In this document: one piece after another, positions 7,928-14,553 of the stretch
Numbering within the stretch: the stretch's first letter is position 1
Layout of the letters: every line of letters begins with the position of its first letter
Virus record (IMG/VR): IMGVR_UViG_3300042691_040613
Location: 1 to 64,000 of that record
Reading direction: 5' to 3' (one strand)
From: a virus
DNA: 64,000 bases
The notes under the pieces: model-generated
The model's input: only the letters and a program-made list of their open reading frames with translations
What the model was told of the DNA's origin: nothing
Database searches by the model: none
Made by a program: the position numbers and the translations under genes

Positions 7928-8245
7928 CTAGTAGTGGATGGATACTGTTGCGATACCATCAATCGGTACACCTAGGCGATAGGCTGCGCCAGCTGACAAG
8001 TCGATCGAGTTACACTCGCAGCGATCTGTGATTGGTACAGTCAGGGTTCGCCCCTTGTGCTGAACGCGAACCTTTGTGCCGCAAGGTAACCAAGGGTGAG
8101 CAGCTGAAATACCCCAGTGCTGGTAAGTTTGACCGCAGTAAGTTTCTCTCGCGTGATACCACTCGTGGTAAACAGTTGCAGTAACTGGGCGAGCACTAAC
8201 TGGGTTGATGAACATCATAGGGAACAACAAAAGCAATCGTTTCAT
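7928..8245 (-). CDS. Secreted RlpA-like double-psi beta-barrel protein
   Basis: 105 residues with a signal peptide (MKRLLLLFPMMFINPVSA). The mature part carries the barrel signatures: YHEWYHARETYCG, AAHPWLPCGTKVRV at about 48-61, and ITDRCECNSIDLSAGAAYRLG at about 72-92, where Asp74 matches the catalytic Asp of RlpA-type lytic transglycosylases. Four Cys (37, 55, 76, 78) may form disulphides. It probably binds or cleaves peptidoglycan in the periplasm. Confidence 0.8.
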   Translation of the reverse strand: MKRLLLLFPMMFINPVSARPVTATVYHEWYHARETYCGQTYQHWGISAAHPWLPCGTKVRVQHKGRTLTVPITDRCECNSIDLSAGAAYRLGVPIDGIATVSIHY

Positions 8246-8249
8246 GTGA

Positions 8250-8289
8250 TGTTGAAGTGATTGTGTGAGTTGGCCCCGCTTCAGCGGGC
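8250..8289 (-). repeat. Intergenic hairpin element, copy 1
   Basis: The first 30 bases (8250-8279) are identical to copy 2 at 8691-8720. It contains a hairpin (CCCGC/GCGGG on the plus strand, tetraloop TTCA) whose loop holds the TGA stop of the upstream gene. It separates that gene from the RlpA-like gene, so it may act as a terminator or mRNA-processing site and a leader. Confidence 0.7.
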
Positions 8290-8685
8290 ATTAAGGATCG
8301 CTTCGATGTCGATTAGTTTGTTGCTGTTGTCGTAGTAAGTGCAATCAGCTGAGATACCTGCCCGACTATCGTATGAAGTCCACACGATCTTCATGAACTT
8401 GCTGGTCATTAGGCAAGCGTAGTGATCAGTGATGAAGTCAAAGATCTCGTTGTCGCTGTTGATTTCCTCCGTGTCCATTGTCACTGTGAGCTTGTCGCCG
8501 ACAAGTTCTACATAGTTTGAGACTTGATCAGCAAACTCTTCGAAGGAAGCACAATCCTGCAGAGCTTCGGGGATCTCGTCTTCGTGGTTAGTCAAGTAGT
8601 CATAAAGATTAGAGCAGAGATCATTAACGTCGAGCACGTTGTTAATGCTGCAGGTAGCGATTGCGCAGTGTTGTGTGAAAGACAT
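8281..8685 (-). CDS. Acidic hypothetical protein
   Basis: 134 residues from ATG 8685; the stop lies in the loop of a repeated hairpin. The protein is strongly acidic (NHEDEIPEALQDC..., EEINSDNEIFDFITDHY) with several Cys. An acidic small protein in an early-type phage block could mimic DNA or bind a host protein, but this is speculation. Confidence 0.7.
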   Translation of the reverse strand: MSFTQHCAIATCSINNVLDVNDLCSNLYDYLTNHEDEIPEALQDCASFEEFADQVSNYVELVGDKLTVTMDTEEINSDNEIFDFITDHYACLMTSKFMKIVWTSYDSRAGISADCTYYDNSNKLIDIEAILNAR

Positions 8686-8690
8686 TGTGT

Positions 8691-8729
8691 TGTTGAAGTG
8701 ATTGTGTGAGTTGGCCCCGCGTTAGCGGG
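8691..8729 (-). repeat. Intergenic hairpin element, copy 2
   Basis: Identical to copy 1 over 8691-8720, with hairpin CCCGC, loop GTTA, GCGGG. The stop codon of the upstream gene (8730-8732) lies directly next to the hairpin. Confidence 0.7.
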
Positions 8730-8945
8730 TTAGGTTAGGTAGTCGCTGTCTAGATTGTCTTGCTCAAGCTTTAGCTCAATCGCTTCTTGATAAGACTCAA
8801 CGACATTCATAAGATCCTGCAGACGTTGGTGCATACGAGCGTGGAGATACTCGTGATTAATTACAAGTTGCTCAGCATCGTGCAGTAGTGTCCACAGATC
8901 TATTGCTCTAGTTTGTTCACGGACTAGGTTGGCTGATTGTTTCAT
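8730..8945 (-). CDS. Small helical hypothetical protein
   Basis: 71 residues from ATG 8945, almost wholly helical (LLHDAEQLVINHEYLHARMH...). It overlaps the upstream gene by 29 bases. No known family. Confidence 0.6.
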   Translation of the reverse strand: MKQSANLVREQTRAIDLWTLLHDAEQLVINHEYLHARMHQRLQDLMNVVESYQEAIELKLEQDNLDSDYLT

Positions 8946-9108
8946 TGTCTGGGTAGATAAGTTTCTGCTGTTTGAGCAAGATCATGTGATCAAGCGCGTC
9001 ACCTAAAGTCGACCGAATGTACTCATCTTTAAGTGCTGCAAACTCATAAGCTTCGTAGATAGCTGTGTAGAGTTTGTCAAACTGTGTCTGTGTCACGATT
9101 CCCTCCAT
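8917..9108 (-). CDS. Small hypothetical protein
   Basis: 63 residues from ATG 9108, helical (FDKLYTAIYEAYEFAALKDE). It overlaps genes at both ends, as is usual in this block. Function unknown. Confidence 0.55.
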   Translation of the reverse strand: MEGIVTQTQFDKLYTAIYEAYEFAALKDEYIRSTLGDALDHMILLKQQKLIYPDNETISQPSP

Positions 9109-9260
9109 GCTTTACAGCAACGTGAACTGATGTAATAGTCGGCTGAGTAATCACAGATTTGATACTCATGCAGCGTGGCTTTAGCCTCTTTGTGAGACTC
9201 GAACTCGTCAACAGTTTCTAGGTAGTTGTGGTTGATTGAACGGCGTTGGATGTAGTACAT
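9093..9260 (-). CDS. Small conserved-looking protein
   Basis: 55 residues from ATG 9260 to TGA 9093. The pattern YIQRRSINHNYLETVDEFES, then KEAKATLHEYQICDYSADYY and SSRCCKAW resembles a short protein family common in phages, with a helix (ESHKEAKATLHEYQ) between two strands. It overlaps the gene below by 16 bases. Function unknown. Confidence 0.65.
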   Translation of the reverse strand: MYYIQRRSINHNYLETVDEFESHKEAKATLHEYQICDYSADYYISSRCCKAWRES

Positions 9261-9262
9261 AG

Positions 9263-9544
9263 TCAGGCGAAGGTAAGTTCTTCGTAGGGACGGAAGTAGC
9301 GATCCTGTAGATACTCAATGTCTTCGTGAGTTAGTGACTTCGATGCACTGTGAAACACATTCACACAACGCTTGCAATGTAGAAACGTGTCGCTGTATTC
9401 TTGCGGCCACTGTTCGTTGTTAGCTTGAACGTGAACCTCTGTGGTGTTAGCTAAGCGAGCAACGTGGACATTAACGCACCTACCTGACGGTAGTTGTACG
9501 TATTCTGTGCAGCCACGATGAAGATTAAAGACGGAAAGTTTCAT
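9263..9544 (-). CDS. Hypothetical Cys-containing protein
   Basis: 93 residues from ATG 9544. The HCKRCVNVFHSASKS segment offers Cys and His residues that could bind a metal. It ends 2 bases before the next gene starts. Family not recognised. Confidence 0.6.
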   Translation of the reverse strand: MKLSVFNLHRGCTEYVQLPSGRCVNVHVARLANTTEVHVQANNEQWPQEYSDTFLHCKRCVNVFHSASKSLTHEDIEYLQDRYFRPYEELTFA

Positions 9545-9550
9545 GGTGAT

Positions 9551-9588
9551 GTTGTTGGTATTGTGTGAGTTGGCCCGCGTTAGCGGTT
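9551..9588 (-). repeat. Intergenic hairpin element, copy 3
   Basis: A diverged copy of the 8250 and 8691 element. ATTGTGTGAGTTGGCC is kept and the stem is shortened by a base (CCGC, loop GTTA, GCGG). The loop holds the TAA stop of the upstream gene (9580-9582). Confidence 0.65.
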
Positions 9589-9804
9589 AGGTTCTACTTC
9601 GCCGAACATTTGATCAAACAGAGAAGGCTCGGATTCATACTTAATCTGCTCACGAACGTTGCGCAGTTCGGATAACAAAGCATCATGCTTGAGCTTCATC
9701 TTGTGTAGTTCATTCCAGCTAGCTAGAACATCACGCTGGAGGGTGAATTGCTTGTTGATGAGATCGTCCATGATGATGTAAGTGTCGTCGATGTTGTTAG
9801 TCAT
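9580..9804 (-). CDS. Small coiled-coil protein
   Basis: 74 residues from ATG 9804, mostly one coiled coil (about residues 10-55, DVLASWNELHKMKLKHDALL). It is coupled to the gene above by a 4-base overlap. Function unknown. Confidence 0.6.
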   Translation of the reverse strand: MTNNIDDTYIIMDDLINKQFTLQRDVLASWNELHKMKLKHDALLSELRNVREQIKYESEPSLFDQMFGEVEPNR

Positions 9805-10115
9805 GACCAGAAGTTACCTAAACGAAACTCAGAAACGAAGCTGTGGGCGATAGATTCTGCAGCCACAAGGCGCTCAGGTTTGGGAAACATAGCGTTCCAC
9901 GATGTAGCCATAGAGCCGTAGCAGAGTTTGTAATCTTTAGCAGCTGGCACAAGTAAATAACGCTCGATGTAAGCAATAGCCCGGTCGAGACTAAACGTAC
10001 CTTGCTTGTAGAACTTAGATAGAGTCTTGCCCACTGTGTTGTAGTGAGCAGATGAGAAGTTGACTGCGTACACTTCTAGTTCGCGTGCAGCAACTGTGTC
10101 GATTGTGTGAGCCAT
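9801..10115 (-). CDS. Hypothetical protein
   Basis: 104 residues from ATG 10115. Mixed composition with a helical centre (LDRAIAYIERYLLVPAAKDY). Coupled to the next gene by ATGA. Family not recognised. Confidence 0.6.
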   Translation of the reverse strand: MAHTIDTVAARELEVYAVNFSSAHYNTVGKTLSKFYKQGTFSLDRAIAYIERYLLVPAAKDYKLCYGSMATSWNAMFPKPERLVAAESIAHSFVSEFRLGNFWS

Positions 10116-10118
10116 TTG

Positions 10119-10280
10119 TCAGACTTGCAGGGCGAATGTTTGGAAAGCTTCTAGGAGGTTGTAAAACTCGTCTCGCTCGATAGGATCAATCTCGCCAGAC
10201 TGTGCGAGTTGATTAAGCGCAGCGAGAGTGAACTCAACCTCACGACGACTAACGAAGTTAAAGTGCGGGATCGGTTGCAT
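10119..10280 (-). CDS. Small hypothetical protein
   Basis: 53 residues from ATG 10280 to TGA 10119 (MQPIPHFNFVSRREVEFTLA...). It fills the gap between two clear genes with 2-3-base spacing, which supports it. The sequence is helical and amphipathic. Function unknown. Confidence 0.55.
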   Translation of the reverse strand: MQPIPHFNFVSRREVEFTLAALNQLAQSGEIDPIERDEFYNLLEAFQTFALQV

Positions 10281-10282
10281 GA

Positions 10283-10681
10283 TCAATCAATGTCGCTAAC
10301 AAGTTCATCACCTGAGAGGGTGAATGGGTCGCCGTTGATGTAGTCAACGCAGTTAAATGACGGGCACGCAGACCACGTTTCAGTTTGCATAAAGTGATCA
10401 AGTGCAAACTGTGTGAACATCTTAGCGCCAGAGTTTCTGTAGAACTGACCGAGACAATAGTGCATTGTCTGTGTCTCAAACTGTGGATTAACAGTTATAA
10501 CCTCAGCGAACAATAGGCCAAGAGTCCTACCCTCACCAATACGGAATGACACAGTGAACTTATAGTTATCGTCTGTGTAGAAACTAACATCCTGAGTGTA
10601 GATTCCACCGATCTCAGGCTCACCATCCCACTGCCAATAAGCACTCCATTCGAGTTTGGAGTGTGTGAATGTGGTTGTCAT
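10283..10681 (-). CDS. Hypothetical protein
   Basis: 132 residues from ATG 10681, beta-rich and aromatic (LEWSAYWQWDGEPEIGGIYT). It is followed 2 bases later by the next gene. Function unknown. Confidence 0.65.
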   Translation of the reverse strand: MTTTFTHSKLEWSAYWQWDGEPEIGGIYTQDVSFYTDDNYKFTVSFRIGEGRTLGLLFAEVITVNPQFETQTMHYCLGQFYRNSGAKMFTQFALDHFMQTETWSACPSFNCVDYINGDPFTLSGDELVSDID

Positions 10682-10712
10682 GATCAGATTGCAATGGTGT
10701 TAGTTACAGTTA

Positions 10713-11018
10713 TCAGGAAGAATAACGGCCGACGATGACATCGTTGCCGCACAACTTAACTAGCGTTCCTGTGAAATAGGAATCGTTAGCGATACCGTGC
10801 CAACCCTTAAACGGACCGTCAGGGTTAGTGTTAGTCAGGAACTCGCAGAGGTTGTAATACCAACCGCGATAGCGAAAGAATGAACAATCGCGGTCGAACT
10901 CTTCATCGCTCATCCAATCAAATTGGTGGCGCAGTTTGGCACGCTGAGACTGCGAAAGTTCGCAGGGGTTGAACAACGGGCGTGGTTGATTGTTGGTCTT
11001 AATTGTCAGTTCAGTCAT
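10713..11018 (-). CDS. Hypothetical protein, first gene of the left block
   Basis: 101 residues from ATG 11018 (MTELTIKTNNQPRPLFNPCE...). A longer open frame to 11138 exists, but its extra residues look like untranslated leader. The region WMSDEEFDRDCSFFRYRGWY is distinctive and reminiscent of small cyanophage proteins, but no function is known. It is the upstream-most gene of the minus block. Confidence 0.65.
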   Translation of the reverse strand: MTELTIKTNNQPRPLFNPCELSQSQRAKLRHQFDWMSDEEFDRDCSFFRYRGWYYNLCEFLTNTNPDGPFKGWHGIANDSYFTGTLVKLCGNDVIVGRYSS

Positions 11019-11328
11019 GTAAATACACCTGTGAAACTGTTGTAAACGGTGAGGGTAGAGGCCCTCAGTGTGCATCGTAACACACAGTGAGAGCGTCACA
11101 CACACAAACGCAGAAACGAAACTTTGCACCATGATCAAATGTGATCACGAATACAAAGAAATCCACCCCTAAGTAGAGCCCGGTAGGTAATACCAGGCCC
11201 CACTAAAGAGTGATTCCGGGAAACTGACCCCAAATTAAAGTCAGTTATGGCGCACATTATGCGCACAAAAGCTATTAAATTGTGCCAAACCTGCAAAATT
11301 AAAAGCTTGCGGGCATGGCTGCAGAGAC

Positions 11329-11345
11329 GATGACCGTAGAAAGAA
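11329..11345 (+). repeat. Direct repeat GATGACCGTAGAAAGAA, copy A
   Basis: A 17-base sequence found again at 12239-12255, and as its first 13 bases at 7852-7864. In both long copies ATGACCGTAGAAAGA could begin a short frame (Met-Thr-Val-Glu-Arg). Role unknown. Confidence 0.55.
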
Positions 11346-12238
11346 CTCCTATGGGCTCTGTCCAGCGTACCTGTGTGAGGGACAGATACTCTGGACACAG
11401 CATCCCTGCGGTTGAGAAAGTTAAATTGTGCCCGAGCTGGGTAGGACGGGCTATTGCGTCAGGCCACACCAGATCTATAAAGGTCGCAACGATACATGTA
11501 GCCGGGAATCTGATTCTCACTGGGCTACTGCGTTAGTCACAAGCTCGCAAGTCTGGGGACTTAACTAACGACAACCTGCCAAAGTTAAATACTTTGAGCA
11601 TGGGACCAAGGGCCTCTCGGGCAAGCCACTAGCTTCAAGCCTCCCTTAACGTGACTCGCAGGCCATCGTCGGGTGAGCGGAAGATTCTAGTGGGGGCAAG
11701 GGGCTTAGGCTCGCGAGAGCTTGTGGGCACACCCCGCCTCTGACTACTAGCATCTGAGGGTATCGGTCCCCGCCCGCCTAACTGCCAGCCACTACTACCA
11801 GGTGCGATCCCTTATGGGTCTGCTCTCACCCTGGTGGGCGTCAGTCTTGACGGTCGGTTGTCCTATGTCGTCGACCCTTTCGGGCCGTTGCTGGAATCCT
11901 ACAGCATGGTGCGGAGCTTGTCGGAACGATCGAGTGACGGTTTGGCGATCGGCACAAGGGGGAACGCATAGGTTCACAGGCCTTGGCTGATCAACCGCCG
12001 GATCGCGCCGGGGCTGGCGTGGTGCTGATCGGATTGTCCAGATTCTGCCGATCGGGCTCTCGCCCTTCGACCCCTTAATGAGATCACACCACGGCGCACT
12101 AGGTCAACCCCTTGCAACCGGATTGCGGATTGGCACACTGTGTGCGCTCAGTGCGCAGGAGATGGAACCGCGCCCGCACATGCGCGCGAGGGTAGCACAC
12201 GACGGGCAGATCTTAATAAGAATAAACGACAACCCCCT

Positions 12239-12255
12239 GATGACCGTAGAAAGAA
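12239..12255 (+). repeat. Direct repeat GATGACCGTAGAAAGAA, copy B
   Basis: Exact copy of 11329-11345, 910 bases further on. Translation from its ATG would give only an 11-residue peptide (MTVERIKQCCV). Confidence 0.55.
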
Positions 12256-12422
12256 TTAAACAGTGCTGTGTATAAACAATAAACAATAGGTGAGTTACAA
12301 CAACGGCAGTGTTATACTGTACCATCATGGCATCATGCTGCCCGCAATTTCCGCTCTTTTTTTTAAATAGAGAGCTTACGCGACGACGCGGGCGAGATAC
12401 CTCTGGTCTTCGGCGGGGTAAA

Positions 12423-12453
12423 TTGACCCCAAAAGGTCCATTGTCAGTATAGT
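12423..12453 (+). promoter_or_regulatory. Possible promoter upstream of tRNA(CAT)
   Basis: TTGACC, a 19-base spacer and TATAGT lie just before the tRNA. The spacing is longer than optimal, so this is tentative. The -10 box ends 9 bases before the tRNA 5' end. Confidence 0.35.
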
Positions 12454-12462
12454 GGCACGGCT

Positions 12463-12535
12463 GGGGGTCTAGCTATCTGGTGAAAGCGGTCGACTCATAA
12501 TCGATTTCAGGCGAGTTCGATCCTCGCGATCCCCA
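12463..12535 (+). tRNA. tRNA with anticodon CAT (Met, or Ile2 after C34 modification)
   Basis: 73 bases fold as a canonical tRNA: acceptor GGGGGTC/GATCCCC, T8 and A9, D stem GCT/AGC with GG in the loop, anticodon stem GTCGA/TCGAT with loop CTCATAA, and T arm GCGAG-TTCGATC-CTCGC. The discriminator is A; no CCA is encoded. CAT anticodons serve elongator or initiator Met, or Ile(AUA) when lysidine-modified. Acceptor identity cannot be settled by eye. Confidence 0.9.
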
Positions 12536-12617
12536 TCAAAAAAATTTTCGGCGCCACGTGGTCGTGGTTTAAACCTTTTAAAGGCACCTAAGCTGGTAGA
12601 AAGGTTCGTGCAATCGA

Positions 12618-12935
12618 ATGCTTTCCACGGAAGTGCGTCAGAAAGTTGAATTTATTTGCCAACGGATAGCAAAGGGAGAAGAAGTTCAGTTCAAAGATAT
12701 GGAATGGATACAGAAATGGGCTAAATCAAACCATTCTGTAGATGCTATGCTCCGTAAAGCACGTCGTGAAGGCATTCACGGTGCTTTTCAGGACGGAACT
12801 TTGGATGATTTCATGCAAAAAATGGATTTAGGGGATCCTGACCCGGCTTCTCACCTCAACGGAGCCCAAGATCCCGTCACTTTGGCTGAGTGGTTCTCTG
12901 AAAAACGAAAATGGTTTAGAGGTACGGCTGAGTAG
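12618..12935 (+). CDS. Phage hypothetical protein
   Basis: 105 residues from ATG 12618. It is helical at the N-terminus (VEFICQRIAKGEEVQFKDME), with a Gly-Asp-Pro-rich segment (LGDPDPASHLNGAQDP) and ends WFSEKRKWFRGTAE. The composition suggests a small conserved phage family. It overlaps the convergent gene by 20 bases. Function unknown. Confidence 0.65.
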   Translation: MLSTEVRQKVEFICQRIAKGEEVQFKDMEWIQKWAKSNHSVDAMLRKARREGIHGAFQDGTLDDFMQKMDLGDPDPASHLNGAQDPVTLAEWFSEKRKWFRGTAE

Positions 12936-13134
12936 TACCGTTTTGGTTTTTCTCGAGTTCCAATATCATATCTTTTACATAAGCCACATATTGTCTTAGA
13001 TAATGCGCTGCTACTAGGTGCTTATAGCTGTTTGTTTTTAAATAATGGTCGTTATGTCGATCTATAGCATCCAGTGATGCTTTAATCATTCCGTTCCAAG
13101 GCTCACGAACAGGCGTGTTCCACTCCCTTGCCAC
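12916..13134 (-). CDS. Small hypothetical protein, convergent
   Basis: 72 residues from GTG 13134, or 57 from ATG 13089. It is helical (SLDAIDRHNDHYLKTNSYKH), His/Tyr-rich. It converges with the gene at 12618, overlapping its 3' end. Function unknown. Confidence 0.5.
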   Translation of the reverse strand: MAREWNTPVREPWNGMIKASLDAIDRHNDHYLKTNSYKHLVAAHYLRQYVAYVKDMILELEKNQNGTTQPYL

Positions 13135-13235
13135 GGGAGGAATGCAGAGTACCTGTAAATTCTACGACTGAAGTCTGGGTTTAACAGTTTAATATGTGTT
13201 TTGTATAGCAGTAATACAGTATCAATCGCTACCAA

Positions 13236-13252
13236 TTCCTACAATGTAGGAA
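13236..13252. promoter_or_regulatory. Perfect palindrome, possible operator
   Basis: TTCCTACAATGTAGGAA is a perfect 8-bp inverted repeat around one base. It lies 14 bases before the ATG of the DUF4278 gene, well placed to be an operator or a hairpin over the ribosome site. Confidence 0.45.
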
Positions 13253-13266
13253 GTTACAGGCTACCC

Positions 13267-13428
13267 ATGACTGTTTTAACGTATCGCGGTAAACAGTATG
13301 ACACCGTTGAGCACCAGAAGGAGGTGCTTGACTGGCAAAAAACGACCCGTGAAGCAAGCCCTCGGTGTGTTTATCGAGGCGTGGAAATAGATCCTCGTTA
13401 TTCGCACGAGAACACCACGCTAAAGTGA
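13267..13428 (+). CDS. DUF4278 small protein
   Basis: 53 residues from ATG 13267. It shows the two hallmarks of DUF4278: an N-terminal LTYRGKQYD and a second CVYRGVEIDP near residue 37. The family is largely cyanobacterial and of unknown function, so this gene links the phage to a cyanobacterial host. An upstream frame to 13201 is open but lacks sense. A palindrome precedes the start. Confidence 0.75.
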   Translation: MTVLTYRGKQYDTVEHQKEVLDWQKTTREASPRCVYRGVEIDPRYSHENTTLK

Positions 13429-13461
13429 TTGGTGTTCCCGCTCTGCTCTTCGCATCGGGCT

Positions 13462-13535
13462 GCGTGAGTAGTTCAAGGGGTAGAACGCTGAGCAAATAGC
13501 TCAGAAATGGGCGGTTCAAATCCGCCCCTCGCGAC
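13462..13535 (+). tRNA. tRNA-like sequence with unusual anticodon loop
   Basis: The cloverleaf is largely present. T8 and A9 are right; D stem GTTC/GAAC; anticodon stem CTGAG/CTCAG; T arm GGCGG-TTCAAAT-CCGCC. The acceptor GCGTGAG pairs with CTCGCGA at six of seven positions, with the end pair G:A mismatched and one extra base in the T arm. The anticodon loop reads CAAATAG, so position 33 is A instead of the almost universal T, and positions 34-36 are AAT. It may be a degenerate or specialised tRNA, or a tRNA-like RNA. Confidence 0.5.
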
Positions 13536-13583
13536 TAGAATGTCAGAGTTCCTGCCTAGGGACAACGGACAAGGGGACTCCGG

Positions 13584-13608
13584 GGGGCCTAAGGGCCCCT
13601 ATTTATTT
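13584..13608 (+). terminator. Intrinsic terminator
   Basis: Hairpin GGGGCC, loop TAAG, GGCCCC, followed by TATTTATT. It ends transcription of the tRNA-like and DUF4278 segment just before the next promoter. Confidence 0.7.
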
Positions 13609-13630
13609 GGTTTTATAGCTGGCTTATAAT
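13602..13630 (+). promoter_or_regulatory. Probable promoter for the plus-strand block
   Basis: A perfect -10 TATAAT (13625-13630) stands 17 bases after a weak -35 TTTATT. It directly follows the terminator and precedes the GTG start at 13658 by 27 bases. Confidence 0.55.
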
Positions 13631-13657
13631 TAGTTCTCAGGAGTAAAAGGTCTAAAA

Positions 13658-14326
13658 GTGGGTTTCCGTCTTCCCGTAGCTTTAAATCCTTTTAAGAGTC
13701 GGACACCTACTACTCGTCTTGGTGCACTTGGTAAAGCTTTCAACCCTTTAAATCCTGTAAACGCTGCAACGATGCTCTTAGAAGAGGCAATCGGCGGCGT
13801 CGTGGGTAAAGCTTTGGGTCCTGAAGCAAGGACTCGAGTTGAGTATTTTGGGTATGGCGGTGTTCTGCCAGGTATTGCACTGAATGTTCTGGATGCAGGA
13901 GCAGTTAGTGCTAACCAGGATCAACTGGTTAAAGCAGCGCAGGCTCAATATTTACAAGAGCAAAAACAAAAAAGGGCAGAGCAGACTCGAGTTGCTGAGT
14001 TAGCTGCCCCTCAACAGACCCGCGCTGCTGCTCCTAGTCCTGCTGCTCAACGCCCTGTAGAAGAACGGCACGCTCCTGTTACGCGAGAAGTTGCACCATC
14101 TCCTACACCACAACCAGAAAGCATGAATGAGCTTGCTCAGGTGTACGCTCGTCAGCGTCTGCTGGGTGCTGAAATGGCTAAAGGTGGTGAATTACAGCGT
14201 CGTCTCTATGAAGGTGGCGCTGCTGAAGGTATGCCTATTGAGTCGTTTATGTCTTGGGTTGAGGCAAACCCGGATCTCGCCTACCGTTTAGCTGAAAAAC
14301 GCGGTCTCCTGCCGCAAGCTACCTGA
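13658..14326 (+). CDS. Probable virion-associated protein with a C-terminal module shared with 39739
   Basis: 222 residues from GTG 13658, preceded by CAGGAG. The first 80 residues are Gly/Ala/Leu-rich with a possible membrane-active stretch (GGVVGKALG, GYGGVLPGIALNVLDAGA). The middle (about 100-155) is an Ala/Pro/Gln linker. The end contains MSWVEANPDLAYRLAEKRG, which matches ASWAQSNPALAYEYQRR in the large protein at 39739. The shared end suggests a common docking module for virion proteins. The stop overlaps the next ATG (TGATG). Confidence 0.65.
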   Translation: MGFRLPVALNPFKSRTPTTRLGALGKAFNPLNPVNAATMLLEEAIGGVVGKALGPEARTRVEYFGYGGVLPGIALNVLDAGAVSANQDQLVKAAQAQYLQEQKQKRAEQTRVAELAAPQQTRAAAPSPAAQRPVEERHAPVTREVAPSPTPQPESMNELAQVYARQRLLGAEMAKGGELQRRLYEGGAAEGMPIESFMSWVEANPDLAYRLAEKRGLLPQAT

Positions 14327-14427
14327 TGACCTCTGTGGTTTGGCCAGTCATTTTCTTGATTGGTATTCTTTTTGTCTTACTGATGCTTGTTGTTGCAGCA
14401 GTAATTCTTGAAGCGAACGATCTGTAA
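14326..14427 (+). CDS. Very small single-pass membrane protein
   Basis: 33 residues from ATG 14326, which overlaps the upstream stop as TGATG. Nearly the whole peptide is one hydrophobic helix (VIFLIGILFVLLMLVVAAVI) ending EANDL. It could be a tiny holin-like or accessory membrane peptide. A minus-strand membrane ORF overlaps it; only one may be real. Confidence 0.5.
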   Translation: MTSVVWPVIFLIGILFVLLMLVVAAVILEANDL

Positions 14428-14553
14428 GCAGACATTATCTAGGTACATAATCACAAAACCAACTGCCCAAAGTAGCAAGATTACAGCTATAGAGCGTTTA
14501 ACGCCTTTAGGAGGTTCTAAAATAGACTGAGGTTTGTTGCCGAAGAGAAGCAT
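14377..14553 (-). CDS. Possible antisense small membrane protein
   Basis: 58 residues from ATG 14553 to TAA 14377. It has a basic start (NKPQSILEPPKGVKRS), one membrane helix (IAVILLLWAVGFVIMYL) and a Cys-rich tail. Its ATG shares the CATG with the plus-strand gene starting at 14552, so the two would be head to head. It also overlaps the plus-strand membrane peptide. Plausible but unproven. Confidence 0.35.
   Translation of the reverse strand: MLLFGNKPQSILEPPKGVKRSIAVILLLWAVGFVIMYLDNVCLQIVRFKNYCCNNKHQ

Larger units (their letters stand above)
11019..12462. other. Long stretch without convincing genes, G+C-rich core
   Basis: About 1.4 kb separates the minus block from the plus genes. Several short frames are open on both strands, but none has protein-like composition plus a credible start. 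From about 11540 to 12240 the sequence is visibly richer in G+C than either flank. It contains small hairpins (CTGAC...GTCAG at about 11225-11245, GCGCA...TGCGC near 11250, GCTC-GCGA-GAGC near 11710, GGGGT...ACCCC at about 12416-12430). A 17-base motif occurs near each end. It could be a replication or transcription control region, a structured RNA or a gene remnant. Confidence 0.6.

Noticed and set aside
7851-7973. 40-codon plus ORF starting in the partial GATGACCGTAGAA repeat
   Set aside because: It runs antisense through the minus promoter and the end of the RlpA-like gene; only the start resembles the repeat peptide.
11315-11536. Plus ORF of 73 codons and others in 11.3-12.3 kb
   Set aside because: Unconvincing composition, no ribosome site, and mutually overlapping frames on both strands; treated as non-coding.
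12104-12328. Minus ORF with hydrophobic start
   Set aside because: Hydrophobic run is short and the remainder is Arg/Cys/Ser-rich shadow sequence; overlaps a plus ORF of equal quality.
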